Source of the DNA: Variovorax terrae
Lineage (GTDB): Bacteria; Pseudomonadota; Gammaproteobacteria; Burkholderiales; Burkholderiaceae_C
Length of the DNA stretch: 64,000 nt
Direction: 5' to 3'
NCBI RefSeq assembly: GCF_022809125.1
Contig: NZ_JALGBI010000003.1
Location: 310,001 to 374,000 of the forward strand
The position numbers and the translations under genes were made by a program. Of the stretch, positions 1 through 9,228 are shown piece after piece. How positions within the stretch are numbered: the stretch's first letter is position 1; each line of letters opens with the position of its first letter. Below the pieces are notes generated by a model, which saw nothing but the letters and a program-made list of their open reading frames with translations, made no database searches and was not told the origin of the DNA.

Positions 1-600
1 GTGAGCCAGACCATCCAGATCGAGGGCGTGCCGGTCCATGTGATCGACACCGCCGGCCTGCGCGACAGCCATGACGAGGTCGAGAAGATCGGCATCGCGC
101 GCGCCTGGGACCAGATCGAGCGCGCCGACGCCGTGCTGTTCCTGCACGACCTGACGCGTGCCGGTGCTATGGAATACATAGCAGCCGATGACCGCATCAT
201 GCGGACCCTGGCCGGAAAATTGCCCGAAAGCGTGCCCGTGGTCGAGGTCTGGAACAAAACCGACGCCGCCGCCGGCGCCGTGCCGGCGGGCGGCCTGGCG
301 CTGTCGGCGCGCACCGGCGACGGGCTGGAGGCGCTGCGCCGCCGGCTGCTGGAGATCGCCGGCTGGCAGTCGGCGCCCGAGGGCGTCTACCTCGCACGCG
401 AGCGCCACGTGCAGGCGCTGCGGCGCGTCGATGCCCACCTGATAGCGGCCACCGCCCACCTGGCCGCGCAGGCGCAGTCGCTCGACCTGCTGGCCGAGGA
501 GCTGCGCCTGGCGCAGAACGCGCTTGGCGACATCACCGGCGAATTCAGCTCGGACGACCTGCTGGGCGTGATCTTTTCGAGCTTCTGCATCGGCAAATGA
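1..600 (+). CDS. mnmE: tRNA modification GTPase MnmE (3' part)
   Basis: C-terminal 199 residues of MnmE, which with MnmG makes the cmnm5 modification at the wobble uridine (U34) of certain tRNAs. Visible are the G3 motif DTAGLR (about residues 16-21 of this fragment), the G4 motif NKTD, and the invariant C-terminal FCIGK box that ends the helical domain. Family members are about 460 residues long, so the gene runs off the left edge and the GTG at base 1 is only an in-frame codon, not the start. Bases 166-210, between G3 and G4, carry one copy of the 45-bp repeat described below, translated as [15 protein letters not shown]. Identity is certain; the missing 5' part cannot be judged. Confidence 0.97.
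   Translation: MSQTIQIEGVPVHVIDTAGLRDSHDEVEKIGIARAWDQIERADAVLFLHDLTRAGAMEYIAADDRIMRTLAGKLPESVPVVEVWNKTDAAAGAVPAGGLALSARTGDGLEALRRRLLEIAGWQSAPEGVYLARERHVQALRRVDAHLIAATAHLAAQAQSLDLLAEELRLAQNALGDITGEFSSDDLLGVIFSSFCIGK
166..210 (-). repeat. 45-bp GCTAT repeat, copy 1 (inside mnmE)
   Basis: Hairpin GCTAT-N7-ATAGC at 166-182 followed at 203-210 by GGACCCTG, a degenerate form of the GGACATCC end. It is read in frame from GCT. The protein here lies in a variable stretch of the G domain. Confidence 0.75.
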
Positions 601-700
601 GACAGATCCATCCGCCCCCGCCCGGGCCGGTGTATCAGGTGTAAGCGGGCGTTAAAGACCCTTGTGCGGGCTCGGCGGCGACGATACCGTTGCGCCCATC

Positions 701-1192
701 ATGAACGCCCCTCTCCCGACCCACCTCAAGTTCGACGTCCAGGGCCTGGCCCAGGCGATGGCGCACAACCATGCCGTCGACGGCTTCAAGCTCACGCTGA
801 CGCCGGCCCAGTGGGACATCCTGGCCAGCTACATGCAGCCGTTCGCGCTGATGCAGGGCCAGGTGCTGATCGAGCAGGGCGCGGTGGACCGCACGCTCTA
901 CGTGGTGGAGAGCGGCTCGCTGAGCGTGCACTACAAAGACGAGAAATCCCGCGTGCGCCTGGCCATCCTGGGCCCCGGCTCCGTGGTCGGTGAAGGCAGC
1001 TTCTTCTCGCACCTGCCGCGCAACGCCACGGTGCAGGCCGCCAGCCACAGCAAGGTCTGGAGCCTGACCCCGATCCGCTTCACCGAACTGGCCAACCGCC
1101 AGCCCTCGGTGGCGCTGGAAATCAGCCTGGGGCTGGGCGCGGTGGTCGCCAAGCGGCTGGTGAACCGGCCCAAGCGCGTGGCCGTGACCTGA
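701..1192 (+). CDS. Cyclic nucleotide-binding domain protein (Crp-like, no DNA-binding domain)
   Basis: 163 residues that consist of little more than one cNMP-binding beta-roll: a QGAVDRTLYVVESGSLSV strand pair, then LGPGSVVGEGSFF in the place of the phosphate-binding cassette, then the R-N-A-T-V strand. There is no C-terminal helix-turn-helix, so it is not a classical Crp/Fnr regulator; it may sense a nucleotide or act through a partner protein. The ATG at 701 was preferred to an in-frame TTG at 662 because the family similarity begins after it. It is one of two such genes here (see 2378-2827), separated by an unknown gene. The ligand is unknown. Confidence 0.8.
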   Translation: MNAPLPTHLKFDVQGLAQAMAHNHAVDGFKLTLTPAQWDILASYMQPFALMQGQVLIEQGAVDRTLYVVESGSLSVHYKDEKSRVRLAILGPGSVVGEGSFFSHLPRNATVQAASHSKVWSLTPIRFTELANRQPSVALEISLGLGAVVAKRLVNRPKRVAVT

Positions 1193-1501
1193 TCTGCTCC
1201 CAAAAGCAGAGCAGACCATCACCGCCGGGCCTGGACCTCGAGGTAAAAAGTACCCAAAAAAGGCGGTCTTCGCGTCCGCGAGGGCCCGCCGGGCGCCGCC
1301 CAGCCGCCTGCGCCCGCCCCTTGGAGCCCCGGGCCTCGTGAAAACCGAAGTAGTGACAACTATTTCACGAAAATGGAGCTCCCATCGGCGCGAAACCCGG
1401 ATTTGCCGGCCGGTGAGAACGGTATTTGCAAGCATCGGGTTTTACACTGTCGCCGATGCCGCACCGGCACCGGCCGGCCGCGAATTCAAGAAAGCACACG
1501 C
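1193..1501. other. Gene-free stretch before the 1502 gene
   Basis: About 310 bases without a convincing gene. A small hairpin TCTGCT-N6-AGCAGA (1193-1210) follows the stop of the cNMP protein but lacks a T-run, so it is a poor terminator. An A/T-richer patch lies at about 1338-1380, and a TACACT hexamer at 1443-1448 could be a -10 for the next gene, but I found no matching -35. Confidence 0.4.
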
Positions 1502-2305
1502 ATGTCCCTGTTCCAGTGGTTCTCCCGAAAAAAGCCCGCCTTGCCAGTGCCGATGCCCGAAAGCTCAGGCCTGTCGCGGGTGGAAGCCACGCGGCCGGTG
1601 GCCTCGGCCAAGGCGGCAGGCGCCAAGATGCCGCCCGGCGGGACCGAGCATGCGGCCAACCGCAAGAGCGAGCGCATGGCGCGGCGCGAGCTGCTGTACA
1701 GCGTGGTGCGCGAGTCCATGGTGCGTGCCGGGGTGTTGTCTGCAAGCTACAAATTCAAGGTGCTGTCGCTGGACCAGCGCGGCCGCCAGTTCATGGTGAT
1801 GATGGACCTGGCGCGCGGCTTCGCCGGCGAGCCCGCCCGCCTGGCCGAGATCGAGGCCATGATCGCCCAGAACGCCAAGTCGCGCTACGACATCGTGGTG
1901 ACCGCGGTCTACTGGCGCATGAACGAGCATGTGGCCGTGGGCCAGGTGCAGGCGCGCGTGCCGGCGGCGTCGGCCCTGCCCCGGGTGTCACAGCCCGCGC
2001 CGCTGGGCGAGGCCGAGAGCCCGCGCGCGCGGCCCGCGGTCCCGCGCTTCGAGCCGATCCAGGAAGACGAAGTGGCCGCCTTCAAGCGCGCGCTCGCCGC
2101 CAGCGCGGTGCCGGCGGCTCCGGTGGCGGCTCCTGCTGCAGCGGCCACGGCCGCGGCGGCGGCTCTGCCGGCGGCCGCCGCGCTCGCGGCGCGGCCCAAT
2201 GCCAGCCGCTACGCCCTGCTCACGGGCTATGAGGACACCGAGATGCCGGATCCCGATGCGCGCATGCCCGCGCTCAGCACCACGCAGTACGGCGACCTGA
2301 ACTGA
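1502..2305 (+). CDS. Conserved hypothetical protein with Ala/Pro-rich tail
   Basis: 267 residues, function not recognised. An N-terminal basic stretch (MSLFQWFSRKK) leads to a central mixed alpha/beta region (about residues 55-150, with RRELLYSVVRESMVRAGVL and KFKVLSLDQRGRQFMVMMDL) that looks like a small folded domain. Then comes a long Ala/Pro-rich, probably disordered segment and a short acidic C-terminus. No signal peptide or membrane helix is visible. It sits between two cNMP-binding-domain genes on the same strand, 72 bp before the second, so the three may be functionally linked. The ATG at 1502 is preferred to an upstream in-frame codon near 1373 because the upstream peptide looks random. 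Confidence 0.7.
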   Translation: MSLFQWFSRKKPALPVPMPESSGLSRVEATRPVASAKAAGAKMPPGGTEHAANRKSERMARRELLYSVVRESMVRAGVLSASYKFKVLSLDQRGRQFMVMMDLARGFAGEPARLAEIEAMIAQNAKSRYDIVVTAVYWRMNEHVAVGQVQARVPAASALPRVSQPAPLGEAESPRARPAVPRFEPIQEDEVAAFKRALAASAVPAAPVAAPAAAATAAAAALPAAAALAARPNASRYALLTGYEDTEMPDPDARMPALSTTQYGDLN

Positions 2306-2377
2306 GAGACCGCCCGTCCCCAGCAGGGGGACGAGGCCGCGCGCGCCGCCAGGCGTCACGATCAAGGAGGAGAGACC

Positions 2378-2827
2378 ATGAACGTACAACAACTGGTGAG
2401 CGCGATCGCCGCGCTGGACGCGCATGACGCGCTGCAGTGCCGGCTCACGCTGGAGGAGTGGCAGAAGATCGCGCCCTACCTGTCGATCCGTTTCCTGATC
2501 CCCGGCGAGCCCTTGATGCGCGAGGGCGACGCCGAGCGCGAGCTCTACATCCTGGCCGAAGGCGAGCTGCAGGTGACCCTGCAGGACACGGTCATCGCCA
2601 CCCAGAAGCCCGGCGCGGTGGTGGGCGAAGGCACGTTCTTCTCCGGCCAGCCGCGCAGCGCCACCGTGGTGCCGTCGCAGCCCGGCGTGGCCTGGGCGCT
2701 GAGCTGGGAGCGGTTCGAGGCGCTGTCGCACAAGCAGCCGCGCCTGGCGCTGGACCTGGTGCGCAGCGTGGCCGCCGTGCTGGCCGTGCGCATGCGCGAA
2801 GCGCTGCTGGTCGGCCAGTTCACCTGA
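2378..2827 (+). CDS. Cyclic nucleotide-binding domain protein (second copy)
   Basis: 149 residues, again a lone cNMP-binding fold: FLIPGEPLMREGDAERELYIL, AEGELQVTL, and a GAVVGEGTFFSGQPRSATV segment with the G-E and R-S-A-T-V features of the binding cassette. No helix-turn-helix follows. A strong AAGGAGGAG ribosome site precedes the ATG. It is clearly paralogous to the protein at 701-1192 (same architecture, same VVGEGxFF and R-x-ATV positions), so this is a dispersed duplication around the 1502 gene. A regulatory role is likely but the partner is unknown. Confidence 0.82.
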   Translation: MNVQQLVSAIAALDAHDALQCRLTLEEWQKIAPYLSIRFLIPGEPLMREGDAERELYILAEGELQVTLQDTVIATQKPGAVVGEGTFFSGQPRSATVVPSQPGVAWALSWERFEALSHKQPRLALDLVRSVAAVLAVRMREALLVGQFT

Positions 2828-2846
2828 ATTCTGGCCGAAATCGGCC

Positions 2847-2891
2847 GGAGGTCCAGATGCAGCGGTTCTCGGGCGCTATCAAAAAGAGAGC
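2847..2891 (+). repeat. 45-bp GCTAT repeat, copy 2 (intergenic)
   Basis: GGAGGTCC at 2847-2854 and hairpin GCTATC-N5-GAGAGC at 2875-2891, between the second cNMP gene and apt, which converge here. The hairpin could help terminate either gene. Confidence 0.8.
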
Positions 2892-2902
2892 GACGGGATT
2901 GC

Positions 2903-3448
2903 TCAATGGCCCTCGAAATCGACCAGCGTGAACAGCGGCAGGCCGGCGGCGCGCAGCTTGCCGGAGCCGCCGAGTTCGGGCAGGTCGACGATGGCCGCGC
3001 CCTCCACCACCGTGGCGCCGAGCTTCTCGAGCAGCTTCTTGCCCGCCATCATGGTGCCGCCGGTGGCGATCAGGTCGTCGATCAGCAGCACGCGGTCGCC
3101 CGCCTTCACGGCGTCGGTGTGCAACTCCACCGTGGCGCTGCCGTATTCGAGCTCGTAGGTTTCCTCCACCGTGGTGAACGGCAGCTTGCCCTTCTTGCGG
3201 ATCGGCACGAAGCCGACGTTGAGCTCGTAGGCCACCACGGCGCCCAGGATGAAGCCGCGCGCATCGAGCCCGGCCACCACGTCGGGCCGCATGCCGCGGC
3301 TCATGTAGCGGTGCACGAAGGCGTCGATCAGCACGCGGAACACCTGGGGGTCCTGCAGCAGCGGCGTGATGTCGCGGAACTGCACGCCCGGCGCCGGCCA
3401 GTCGGGCACGGTGCGGATGTGGTTCCGGAGGTAGGCGGAGGTGTCCAT
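2903..3448 (-). CDS. apt: Adenine phosphoribosyltransferase
   Basis: 181 residues, the normal length for Apt, which salvages adenine with PRPP to give AMP and pyrophosphate in the cytoplasm. The PRPP-binding signature [13 protein letters not shown] is intact in the second half, and the hood and loop segments (DITPLLQDP near the N-terminus; [19 protein letters not shown]) match the family. The stop is 7 bp before the next minus-strand gene's end region (antiporter stop at 3456), so apt is downstream of the antiporter gene and could be co-transcribed with it. Confidence 0.96.
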   Translation of the reverse strand: MDTSAYLRNHIRTVPDWPAPGVQFRDITPLLQDPQVFRVLIDAFVHRYMSRGMRPDVVAGLDARGFILGAVVAYELNVGFVPIRKKGKLPFTTVEETYELEYGSATVELHTDAVKAGDRVLLIDDLIATGGTMMAGKKLLEKLGATVVEGAAIVDLPELGGSGKLRAAGLPLFTLVDFEGH

Positions 3449-3455
3449 CGGGGGT

Positions 3456-5441
3456 TTATCCTTTCAATAGCTTCTGTTCGGCCACGGCCAGGGCTTCGGG
3501 CTTGCCCGACAGGACCAGCGTATCGCCTTCCTGCAGCAGCGTGGCGTCGTCCACGGCGGCGGCCTTGCCATCCTGGCGGCGCAGGCTCATGACGCGCGCG
3601 CCCAGCGCATGCAGCGCCAGCCGTTCCAGCGGGTGGCCCAGCGAGCGGGCGCTCGGCGGCAGCGTGAAGGTGCCCAGCCGCTCGTGGTCGCGCTCGTTGA
3701 CGGTGTCGTCGTCGGCGCCGTGGAAGTAGCCGCGCAGCAGGTTGTAGCGCGCATCGCGCTGGTCCTGCACGATGCGGATCACGCGCCGCATCGGCACGCC
3801 CACCAGGGCCAGCGCGTGGCTGGCCAGCATCAGCGAGCCCTCGATCGCCTCGGGCACGACCTCGGTGGCGCCGGCGGCCTGCAGCTTCTCCAGGTCGTGG
3901 TCGTCCTGCGTGCGCACGATCACCGGCACCTGGGGCGCGTGGGCGCGCGTGTTGGCCAGCACCTTGAGCGCGCCGGCCACGTCCAGGTAGGTCACCACCA
4001 CCGCGCTGGCGCGGCCCATGCCGGCGGCGATCAGCGCCTGCAGCCGCGCCGCGTCGCCGAACACCACCGAGTCGCCGGCGGCGGCGGCCTGGCGCACGCG
4101 GTCGGGGTCGAGGTCCAGCGCCATGTAGGGGATGCCTTCGCGCTCGAGCATGCGCGCCAGGTTCTGGCCGCAGCGGCCGTAGCCGCAGATGATGACGTGC
4201 TTGCTGGTGTTGATCGACTTGCGCGCGATGGTGGTCATCTGCAGCGACTGCTGCAGCCACTCGCTGGCCACCAGCTTCATCACGATGCGGTTGCTGTACA
4301 TGATGATGACCGGCGTGGCCAGCATCGACAGCACCATGCTCGCCAGGATCGGGTTGAGCAGCGCCGGCGGCACCAGCGCGTGCTCCTGCGCCAGCGTCAG
4401 CAGCACGAAGCCGAACTCGCCGGCCTGCGCCAGGTACAGGCCGGTGCGCAGCGACACGCCGGTGGTGGCGCCCAGCCCGCGCGCCAGCGCCGTCACCAGC
4501 GCCAGCTTGAACAGCACCGGCAGCGTCAGCAGCACCAGCACCAGGCCCCAGCGCTCGAGCACGATGTGCCAGTCCAGCATCATGCCGATGGTGATGAAGA
4601 ACAGGCCCAGCAGCACGTCGTGGAACGGCCGGATGTCGGTCTCCACCTGGTGCTTGTACTCGGTCTCCGACACCAGCATGCCGGCGATGAAGGCGCCCAG
4701 CGCCAGGCTCAGGCCCGCCATCTCGGTCAGCCAGGCCAGGCCCAGCGTGATCAGGAGCAGGTTGAGCACGAACAGCTCCTCGCTCTTGCGCCGCGCCACG
4801 ATGGTGAGCCACCAGCGCATCACGCGCTGGCCGCCGGCCAGCAGCACGGCGATCAGCACGGCGGCCTTGAGCCCGGCCAGCGCCAGCTCCTTGAGCAGCT
4901 GCTCGGGCGACGAGCCGAGGGCGGGAATCAGCACCAGCAGCGGCACCACCGCCAGATCCTGGAACAGCAGCACGCCCATCACGCGCTTGCCATGCTCGCT
5001 CTCCAGCTCCAGCCGCTCGGACATCAGCTTGACCACGATCGCCGTGCTGCTCATGGTCAGCGCGCCCGACAGCGCCAGAGAGGTCTGCCAGTTCATGTGC
5101 CACAGCGTGGGCGCCAGCGCGGCCAGGAACAGCGAGGCGAAGGTGGCCACCAGGATCGTCAGCACCACCTGGAACAGCCCGAGCCCGAACACATGGGCGC
5201 GCATGGCGCGCAGCTTGGGCAGGTTGAACTCCAGCCCGATCACGAACATCAGGAACACCACGCCGAACTCGCCCAGGTGCTTGACGCCTTCGGAGTTCTG
5301 CGCCAGCGCCAGTGCATGCGGGCCGATCAGCACCCCGGCGCTCAGGTAACCCAGCATCGGCGGCAGCTTGAGCGAGCGGCAGGCCACCACGCCCAACACC
5401 GCGGCCAGCAGGTACAACAGCGTCAATTCGAGGGAGCTCAT
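3456..5441 (-). CDS. CPA2-type cation:proton antiporter with TrkA domains (Kef/YbaL-like)
   Basis: 661 residues. The first about 390 form a polytopic Na+/H+-exchanger-like domain with roughly 12 hydrophobic segments (it opens [20 protein letters not shown]), including the G-x-F-x-A-G segment typical of CPA2 proteins. A TrkA-N/RCK domain follows with the Rossmann motif [17 protein letters not shown], and a TrkA-C domain closes the protein. Such proteins exchange K+ or Na+ for H+ at the inner membrane, gated by nucleotides or metabolites bound to the RCK domain. Subtype (KefB, KefC, YbaL) and ion cannot be settled by eye. It is transcribed towards apt, 7 bp away. Confidence 0.92.
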   Translation of the reverse strand: MSSLELTLLYLLAAVLGVVACRSLKLPPMLGYLSAGVLIGPHALALAQNSEGVKHLGEFGVVFLMFVIGLEFNLPKLRAMRAHVFGLGLFQVVLTILVATFASLFLAALAPTLWHMNWQTSLALSGALTMSSTAIVVKLMSERLELESEHGKRVMGVLLFQDLAVVPLLVLIPALGSSPEQLLKELALAGLKAAVLIAVLLAGGQRVMRWWLTIVARRKSEELFVLNLLLITLGLAWLTEMAGLSLALGAFIAGMLVSETEYKHQVETDIRPFHDVLLGLFFITIGMMLDWHIVLERWGLVLVLLTLPVLFKLALVTALARGLGATTGVSLRTGLYLAQAGEFGFVLLTLAQEHALVPPALLNPILASMVLSMLATPVIIMYSNRIVMKLVASEWLQQSLQMTTIARKSINTSKHVIICGYGRCGQNLARMLEREGIPYMALDLDPDRVRQAAAAGDSVVFGDAARLQALIAAGMGRASAVVVTYLDVAGALKVLANTRAHAPQVPVIVRTQDDHDLEKLQAAGATEVVPEAIEGSLMLASHALALVGVPMRRVIRIVQDQRDARYNLLRGYFHGADDDTVNERDHERLGTFTLPPSARSLGHPLERLALHALGARVMSLRRQDGKAAAVDDATLLQEGDTLVLSGKPEALAVAEQKLLKG

Positions 5442-5567
5442 CCCCCGATGCTAGCAAGCCATGTGCCTCGCACCGGTGCTTTTGTGCGCGGCGCCGCGCC
5501 GCGAGGCGCAAAAACCTTGTGCGGACCAGGATGCCCGGAGGCGCGCCGCGACCGATAAAATCGCCCG

Positions 5568-6545
5568 ATGACATTCGACGCCCAGCAGGCCCTGCGCCTG
5601 GCCCAGGAGACCTTCGATATCGAGGCCGCCGCCGTCCTCGGGCTGAAGGCCCGTGTGAACGAGGCGTTTGCCCAGGCCGTGCAGCTGATGCTCGGCGTGC
5701 GCGGGCGGGTGGTCGTCATGGGCATGGGCAAGAGCGGCCATGTCGGGCGCAAGATCGCCGCCACGCTGGCCTCCACCGGCACGCCGGCGATGTTCGTGCA
5801 CCCGGCCGAGGCCAGCCACGGCGACCTCGGCATGATCAAGCCGATCGACGTGGTGCTGGCCATCTCCAACAGCGGCGAGGTCGAGGAGCTGAGCGTGCTG
5901 CTGCCGGTGCTCAAGCGCCTGGGCGCGCCCGTGGTCGCGATGACCGGCGGCCTGCAGTCCACGCTGGCCCGGCATGCCAACCTGGTGCTGGACAGCGGCG
6001 TGGAGAAGGAGGCCTGCCCGCTCAACCTCGCGCCCACCGCCAGCACCACCGCGCAGATGGCGCTGGGCGACGCGCTGGCCGTGGCCCTGCTCGATGCGCG
6101 CGGCTTTCGCACCGAGGACTTCGCGCGCTCGCACCCCGGCGGCGCGCTGGGCCGCAAGCTGCTGACCCATGTGAGCGACGTCATGCGCTCGGGCGAGGAC
6201 GTGCCGCGCGTCGGCCCGCAGGCCAGCTTCAGCGACCTGATGCGCGAGATGAGCGCCAAGGGCCTGGGTGCCTCGGCCGTGGTGGATGCCGACAGCCGCG
6301 TGCTCGGCATCTTCACCGACGGCGACCTGCGCCGCCTGATCGAGCGCGGCGTTGACCTGCGCGCCGCCACCGCGCAGGACGTCATGCACGCCAGCCCGCG
6401 CACCATCCGCGCCGATGCGCTCGCGGTCGATGCGGTCGAGCTGATGGAGCAGCACCGCATCACCAGCGTGCTGGTGGCGGATGCCGACCTCCGGCTGGTG
6501 GGCGCGCTCAACAGCAACGACCTGATGCGCGCGAAGGTGATATGA
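5568..6545 (+). CDS. kdsD: D-arabinose 5-phosphate isomerase (KdsD/KpsF family)
   Basis: 325 residues. N-terminal SIS domain with GMGKSGHVGRKIAATLASTG (about residues 50-70) and the SHGDLGMI segment, then two CBS domains (about 205-325). It interconverts ribulose 5-phosphate and arabinose 5-phosphate, the first committed step to Kdo for lipopolysaccharide. Full family length. It is divergent from the antiporter gene (126-bp gap) and followed by kdsC and lptC in the same direction, the classical LPS-supply order. Confidence 0.95.
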   Translation: MTFDAQQALRLAQETFDIEAAAVLGLKARVNEAFAQAVQLMLGVRGRVVVMGMGKSGHVGRKIAATLASTGTPAMFVHPAEASHGDLGMIKPIDVVLAISNSGEVEELSVLLPVLKRLGAPVVAMTGGLQSTLARHANLVLDSGVEKEACPLNLAPTASTTAQMALGDALAVALLDARGFRTEDFARSHPGGALGRKLLTHVSDVMRSGEDVPRVGPQASFSDLMREMSAKGLGASAVVDADSRVLGIFTDGDLRRLIERGVDLRAATAQDVMHASPRTIRADALAVDAVELMEQHRITSVLVADADLRLVGALNSNDLMRAKVI

Positions 6546-6608
6546 GTCTTCAGGCTCCGCATGCGATGGCATCCCACCTTTGCGCTTCACTGCGCGGGCC
6601 GGTGAATC

Positions 6609-7190
6609 ATGGAAGCTGAGCCCTTGGCCTCGCAGCTGCCCTGGCTCGAACCGTCCCTGAGCTTCCCTGCGGAGCTGCTGCTGCGGGCGCAGGGCATCCG
6701 CATCGCCTTCTTCGACGTGGACGGCGTGCTGACCGACGGCGGCCTGTACTTCTCGGAGGCGGGCGAGACCCTCAAGCGCTTCAACACCCTGGACGGCCAC
6801 GGCCTCAAGCTGCTGCAGAAGGCCGGCATCACGCCGGCCGTGATCACCGGGCGCGATTCCAAGCCGCTGCGCACCCGCCTGTCGGCGCTGGGCATCACGC
6901 AGGTGCGCTACGGCACCGAAGACAAGCGCCCGGCCGCCGAGCAGATGCTGGCCGCGCTGGGGCTGGACTGGTCGCAGGCCGCGGCCATCGGCGACGACTG
7001 GCCCGACCTCGCGGTGATGCGCCGCTGCGCCTTGGCCGGCGCGCCGCCGCAGGCCCATGCCGAGGTGCGGGCGGCGGCCCACCACGTCACGCAGGCCCGG
7101 GGCGGCCAGGGCGCGGCGCGCGAGTTCTGCGACCTGCTGCTGGTGGCCAGCGGCCGCTACGCGCAGCTGCTGCAGGACGCCGGCGCATGA
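6609..7190 (+). CDS. kdsC: 3-deoxy-manno-octulosonate-8-phosphatase
   Basis: 193 residues, HAD-superfamily tetrameric type without a cap domain. The catalytic box FFDVDGVLTDG is near residue 35, the second motif is TGRDS, and the late acidic motif is GDDWPDL. It hydrolyses Kdo 8-phosphate to Kdo. It lies 63 bp after kdsD and overlaps lptC by ATGA at 7187-7190, which indicates translational coupling. Confidence 0.95.
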   Translation: MEAEPLASQLPWLEPSLSFPAELLLRAQGIRIAFFDVDGVLTDGGLYFSEAGETLKRFNTLDGHGLKLLQKAGITPAVITGRDSKPLRTRLSALGITQVRYGTEDKRPAAEQMLAALGLDWSQAAAIGDDWPDLAVMRRCALAGAPPQAHAEVRAAAHHVTQARGGQGAAREFCDLLLVASGRYAQLLQDAGA

Positions 7191-7840
7191 GCGCCGCGCA
7201 AGCCGCCCATGGCCTCGGCCAGGCGCTGCGCCTGTGGCGCGCGGGCTGGGAGCGCGCCTCGATCTACCTGCCCATCATCCTGATGGGCGTGCTCGCGCTC
7301 GGCAGCTACTGGCTGGTGCGCACCACCCCGATCTTCAGCCTGCCCGGCACCGAGAAGCCGGCCAGGCATGTGCCCGACTATTTCATGCGCCAGTTCTCGG
7401 TCAAGACCTTCGACGCCGGCGGCCGCCTCAAGAGCGAGGTGATCGGTACCGAGGCGCGCCACTACCCCGACACCGACACGCTGGAAATCGACCAGCCGCG
7501 CATCCGCTCGTTCAGCGAGGACGGGCGCCTGACCACCGCCACGGCGCGGCGCGGCCTGTCCAATGGCGACGGCTCCGAGGTGCAGCTGTTCGGCGACGCC
7601 GTGGTGGTGCGCGAGGCCACCACCGACAAGGCCGGCAACCTGCTGCCGCGCTTCGAGGCCCGCAGCGAGTTCCTGCACGCCTTCACGGACACCGAGCGCA
7701 TCATCACGCACCTGCCGGTGGTGCTGATCCGCGGCGAAGACCGGTTCACGGCCGACTCGATGGACTACGATAACCTCGACCGCCTCATGAACCTGCACGG
7801 GCGGGTCAAGGGCCTGCTGGTGCCCAAGGCCACCAAGTAA
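7187..7840 (+). CDS. lptC: LPS export protein LptC
   Basis: 217 residues: a short cytoplasmic N-terminus, one membrane helix (about residues 22-42, ASIYLPIILMGVLALGSYWL), then a periplasmic beta-jellyroll of the OstA/LptC type. LptC links the LptBFG transporter to LptA in the periplasmic bridge. It starts inside the kdsC stop. In many betaproteobacteria lptA and lptB follow directly; here they do not (an SDR gene comes next), so they must lie elsewhere. Confidence 0.92.
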   Translation: MSAAQAAHGLGQALRLWRAGWERASIYLPIILMGVLALGSYWLVRTTPIFSLPGTEKPARHVPDYFMRQFSVKTFDAGGRLKSEVIGTEARHYPDTDTLEIDQPRIRSFSEDGRLTTATARRGLSNGDGSEVQLFGDAVVVREATTDKAGNLLPRFEARSEFLHAFTDTERIITHLPVVLIRGEDRFTADSMDYDNLDRLMNLHGRVKGLLVPKATK

Positions 7841-7874
7841 GCATCATTCAACGGCCGTTCGCGGCGGAGGCAGC

Positions 7875-8660
7875 ATGTCCCGACTCGTCTTCATCACCGG
7901 CGCTTCCAGTGGCATCGGCCAGGCGCTGGCCTGGCGCTTCTACCAGGCCGGCTACGCGCTGGCGCTGGTGGCGCGCCGCACTTCCGAGATCGAATCATGG
8001 GCAGGTCGGCACCAGCTGGACGCAGGGCGCTACAAGATCTATAGCGCCGACGTGTCCGACGCCGACAGCGCCGTGGCCGCCGGCCAGGCCTGCATGGCCC
8101 AGCAGGGCGTGCCCGACGTGGTGATCGCCAACGCCGGCATCAGCATCGGCGTGGACACGGCGGTGCGCGCGGACATCGACGTCATCGCCCGCACCTTCGC
8201 CACCAACAACATCGGCATGGCGGCAACGTTCCATCCGTTCATCGAGGCCATGGCGCGGCGCGGCTCGGGCGCGCTGGTCGGCATCGGCAGCGTGGCCGGC
8301 ATCCGCGGCTTGCCGGGGCATGGCGCCTATTGCGCAAGCAAGGCGGCCGTGATCAGCTACTGCGAATGCCTGCGCGGCGAGCTGCGGTCCTCGGGGGTAC
8401 GGGTCGTCACGATCTGCCCGGGCTACATCGACACGCCGCTGACGCGGAAGAACCGCTATGCCATGCCGTTTCTGATGCAGCCCGAGGCCTTTGCCGACAA
8501 GGCCTTCGCCGCCATCGAGGCGGGTGCGAGCTACCGCGTCATTCCGTGGCAGATGGGCTTGGTGGCCAAGCTGCTGCGCCTGCTGCCCAATGCGCTGTTC
8601 GACAAGGCGCTGGCCGGGCGGCCCCGCAAGCACCGCGAGGGAGACGGCGCGGCCTCCTGA
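7875..8660 (+). CDS. Short-chain dehydrogenase/reductase
   Basis: 261 residues, classical SDR. The cofactor motif TGASSGIG is at residues 8-15, the NAG motif is present (VIANAGIS), and the catalytic serine lies in GIGSVAG followed by YCASK, giving the usual S-Y-K triad. Substrate unknown. It starts 34 bp after lptC with a GGAGG site, so it may be the last gene of the kds-lptC transcript. Its sequence gives no specific link to LPS. Confidence 0.88.
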   Translation: MSRLVFITGASSGIGQALAWRFYQAGYALALVARRTSEIESWAGRHQLDAGRYKIYSADVSDADSAVAAGQACMAQQGVPDVVIANAGISIGVDTAVRADIDVIARTFATNNIGMAATFHPFIEAMARRGSGALVGIGSVAGIRGLPGHGAYCASKAAVISYCECLRGELRSSGVRVVTICPGYIDTPLTRKNRYAMPFLMQPEAFADKAFAAIEAGASYRVIPWQMGLVAKLLRLLPNALFDKALAGRPRKHREGDGAAS

Positions 8661-8709
8661 GGGCTTCGCCTTGCGCGCGGGCGCCCGCGCGGTCTGGATG
8701 GCGCAAAGC

Positions 8710-8736
8710 AAAAAGGCTCCGTGAGGAGCCTTTTTT
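8710..8736 (-). terminator. Bidirectional terminator between SDR and RRM genes
   Basis: Stem GGCTCC-GTGA-GGAGCC (8715-8730) flanked by an A-run on the left and a T-run on the right, so it can end transcription from both the SDR gene (+) and the RRM gene (-). Confidence 0.88.
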
Positions 8737-8754
8737 CATGGGGTTGCCGGGGCT

Positions 8755-9228
8755 TCAGTAGCCGCCGCCACCACCGCCGTAGCCGCCGCGGCCACCACCG
8801 CCGCCGCCACCGCCACGCGGGCCAGGGCCGTAGGGGCTGCGGAAACCGCCGTCGCCACTGCGGCCACCACCGCCGTAGCCGCCGCCACCGCCTTCGCGAC
8901 GGCCACCGCCGCCGCCACCACCGCCGTAGCCGCCACCACCGCCGCCGCCAAATCCACCACCGCTGCGGGGGGGACGGGCTTCCATCGGGCGGGCTTCGTT
9001 CACGACGACGCTGCGGCCGCCCAGGGGCTGGCCGTTCATGCCGTTGATGGCGGCCTGTGCCTCGGCATCACTGCCCATTTCGACAAAGCCGAAACCCTTG
9101 GAGCGACCGGTGTCGCGTTCCATCATCACCTTGGCGCTGGTGACCGCGCCAAATTGACCAAAGGCTTGCTCCAGGTCGCCGTCGCGCACCGAATAAGGCA
9201 GGTTGCCGACGTACAGTTTGTTGCCCAT
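8755..9228 (-). CDS. RRM RNA-binding protein with glycine-rich tail (paralogue 1)
   Basis: 157 residues. One RNA-recognition motif fills residues 1-80: RNP2 is KLYVGNLP near the start and RNP1 is SKGFGFVEM. A tail of about 75 residues, almost entirely Gly with scattered Tyr, Arg and Ser (RGG/YGG type), follows. Such single-RRM proteins in cyanobacteria and proteobacteria are often cold-inducible RNA chaperones. The start is the MGNKLYVGN methionine, with SD AGGAG 7 nt upstream; that SD is buried in a leader hairpin (9232-9274). It is 282 bp downstream of a close paralogue. Confidence 0.93.
   Translation of the reverse strand: MGNKLYVGNLPYSVRDGDLEQAFGQFGAVTSAKVMMERDTGRSKGFGFVEMGSDAEAQAAINGMNGQPLGGRSVVVNEARPMEARPPRSGGGFGGGGGGGYGGGGGGGGRREGGGGGYGGGGRSGDGGFRSPYGPGPRGGGGGGGGRGGYGGGGGGY

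Noticed and set aside
1..600. GTG at base 1 as the start of a small GTPase
   Set aside because: The sequence is the C-terminal part of MnmE; the gene is cut by the window edge.
3441..3480. GGTGTCC...AATAGC at the apt start as a further repeat copy
   Set aside because: Block spacing is wrong and no hairpin forms.
3609..5558. Long open frame opposite the antiporter gene
   Set aside because: His/Gln/Arg-rich antisense translation typical of GC-rich DNA; the minus-strand antiporter explains the region.
8675..8690. 16-bp palindrome GCGCGGGCGCCCGCGC after the SDR gene
   Set aside because: Low complexity in GC-rich DNA, with a proper terminator just downstream.
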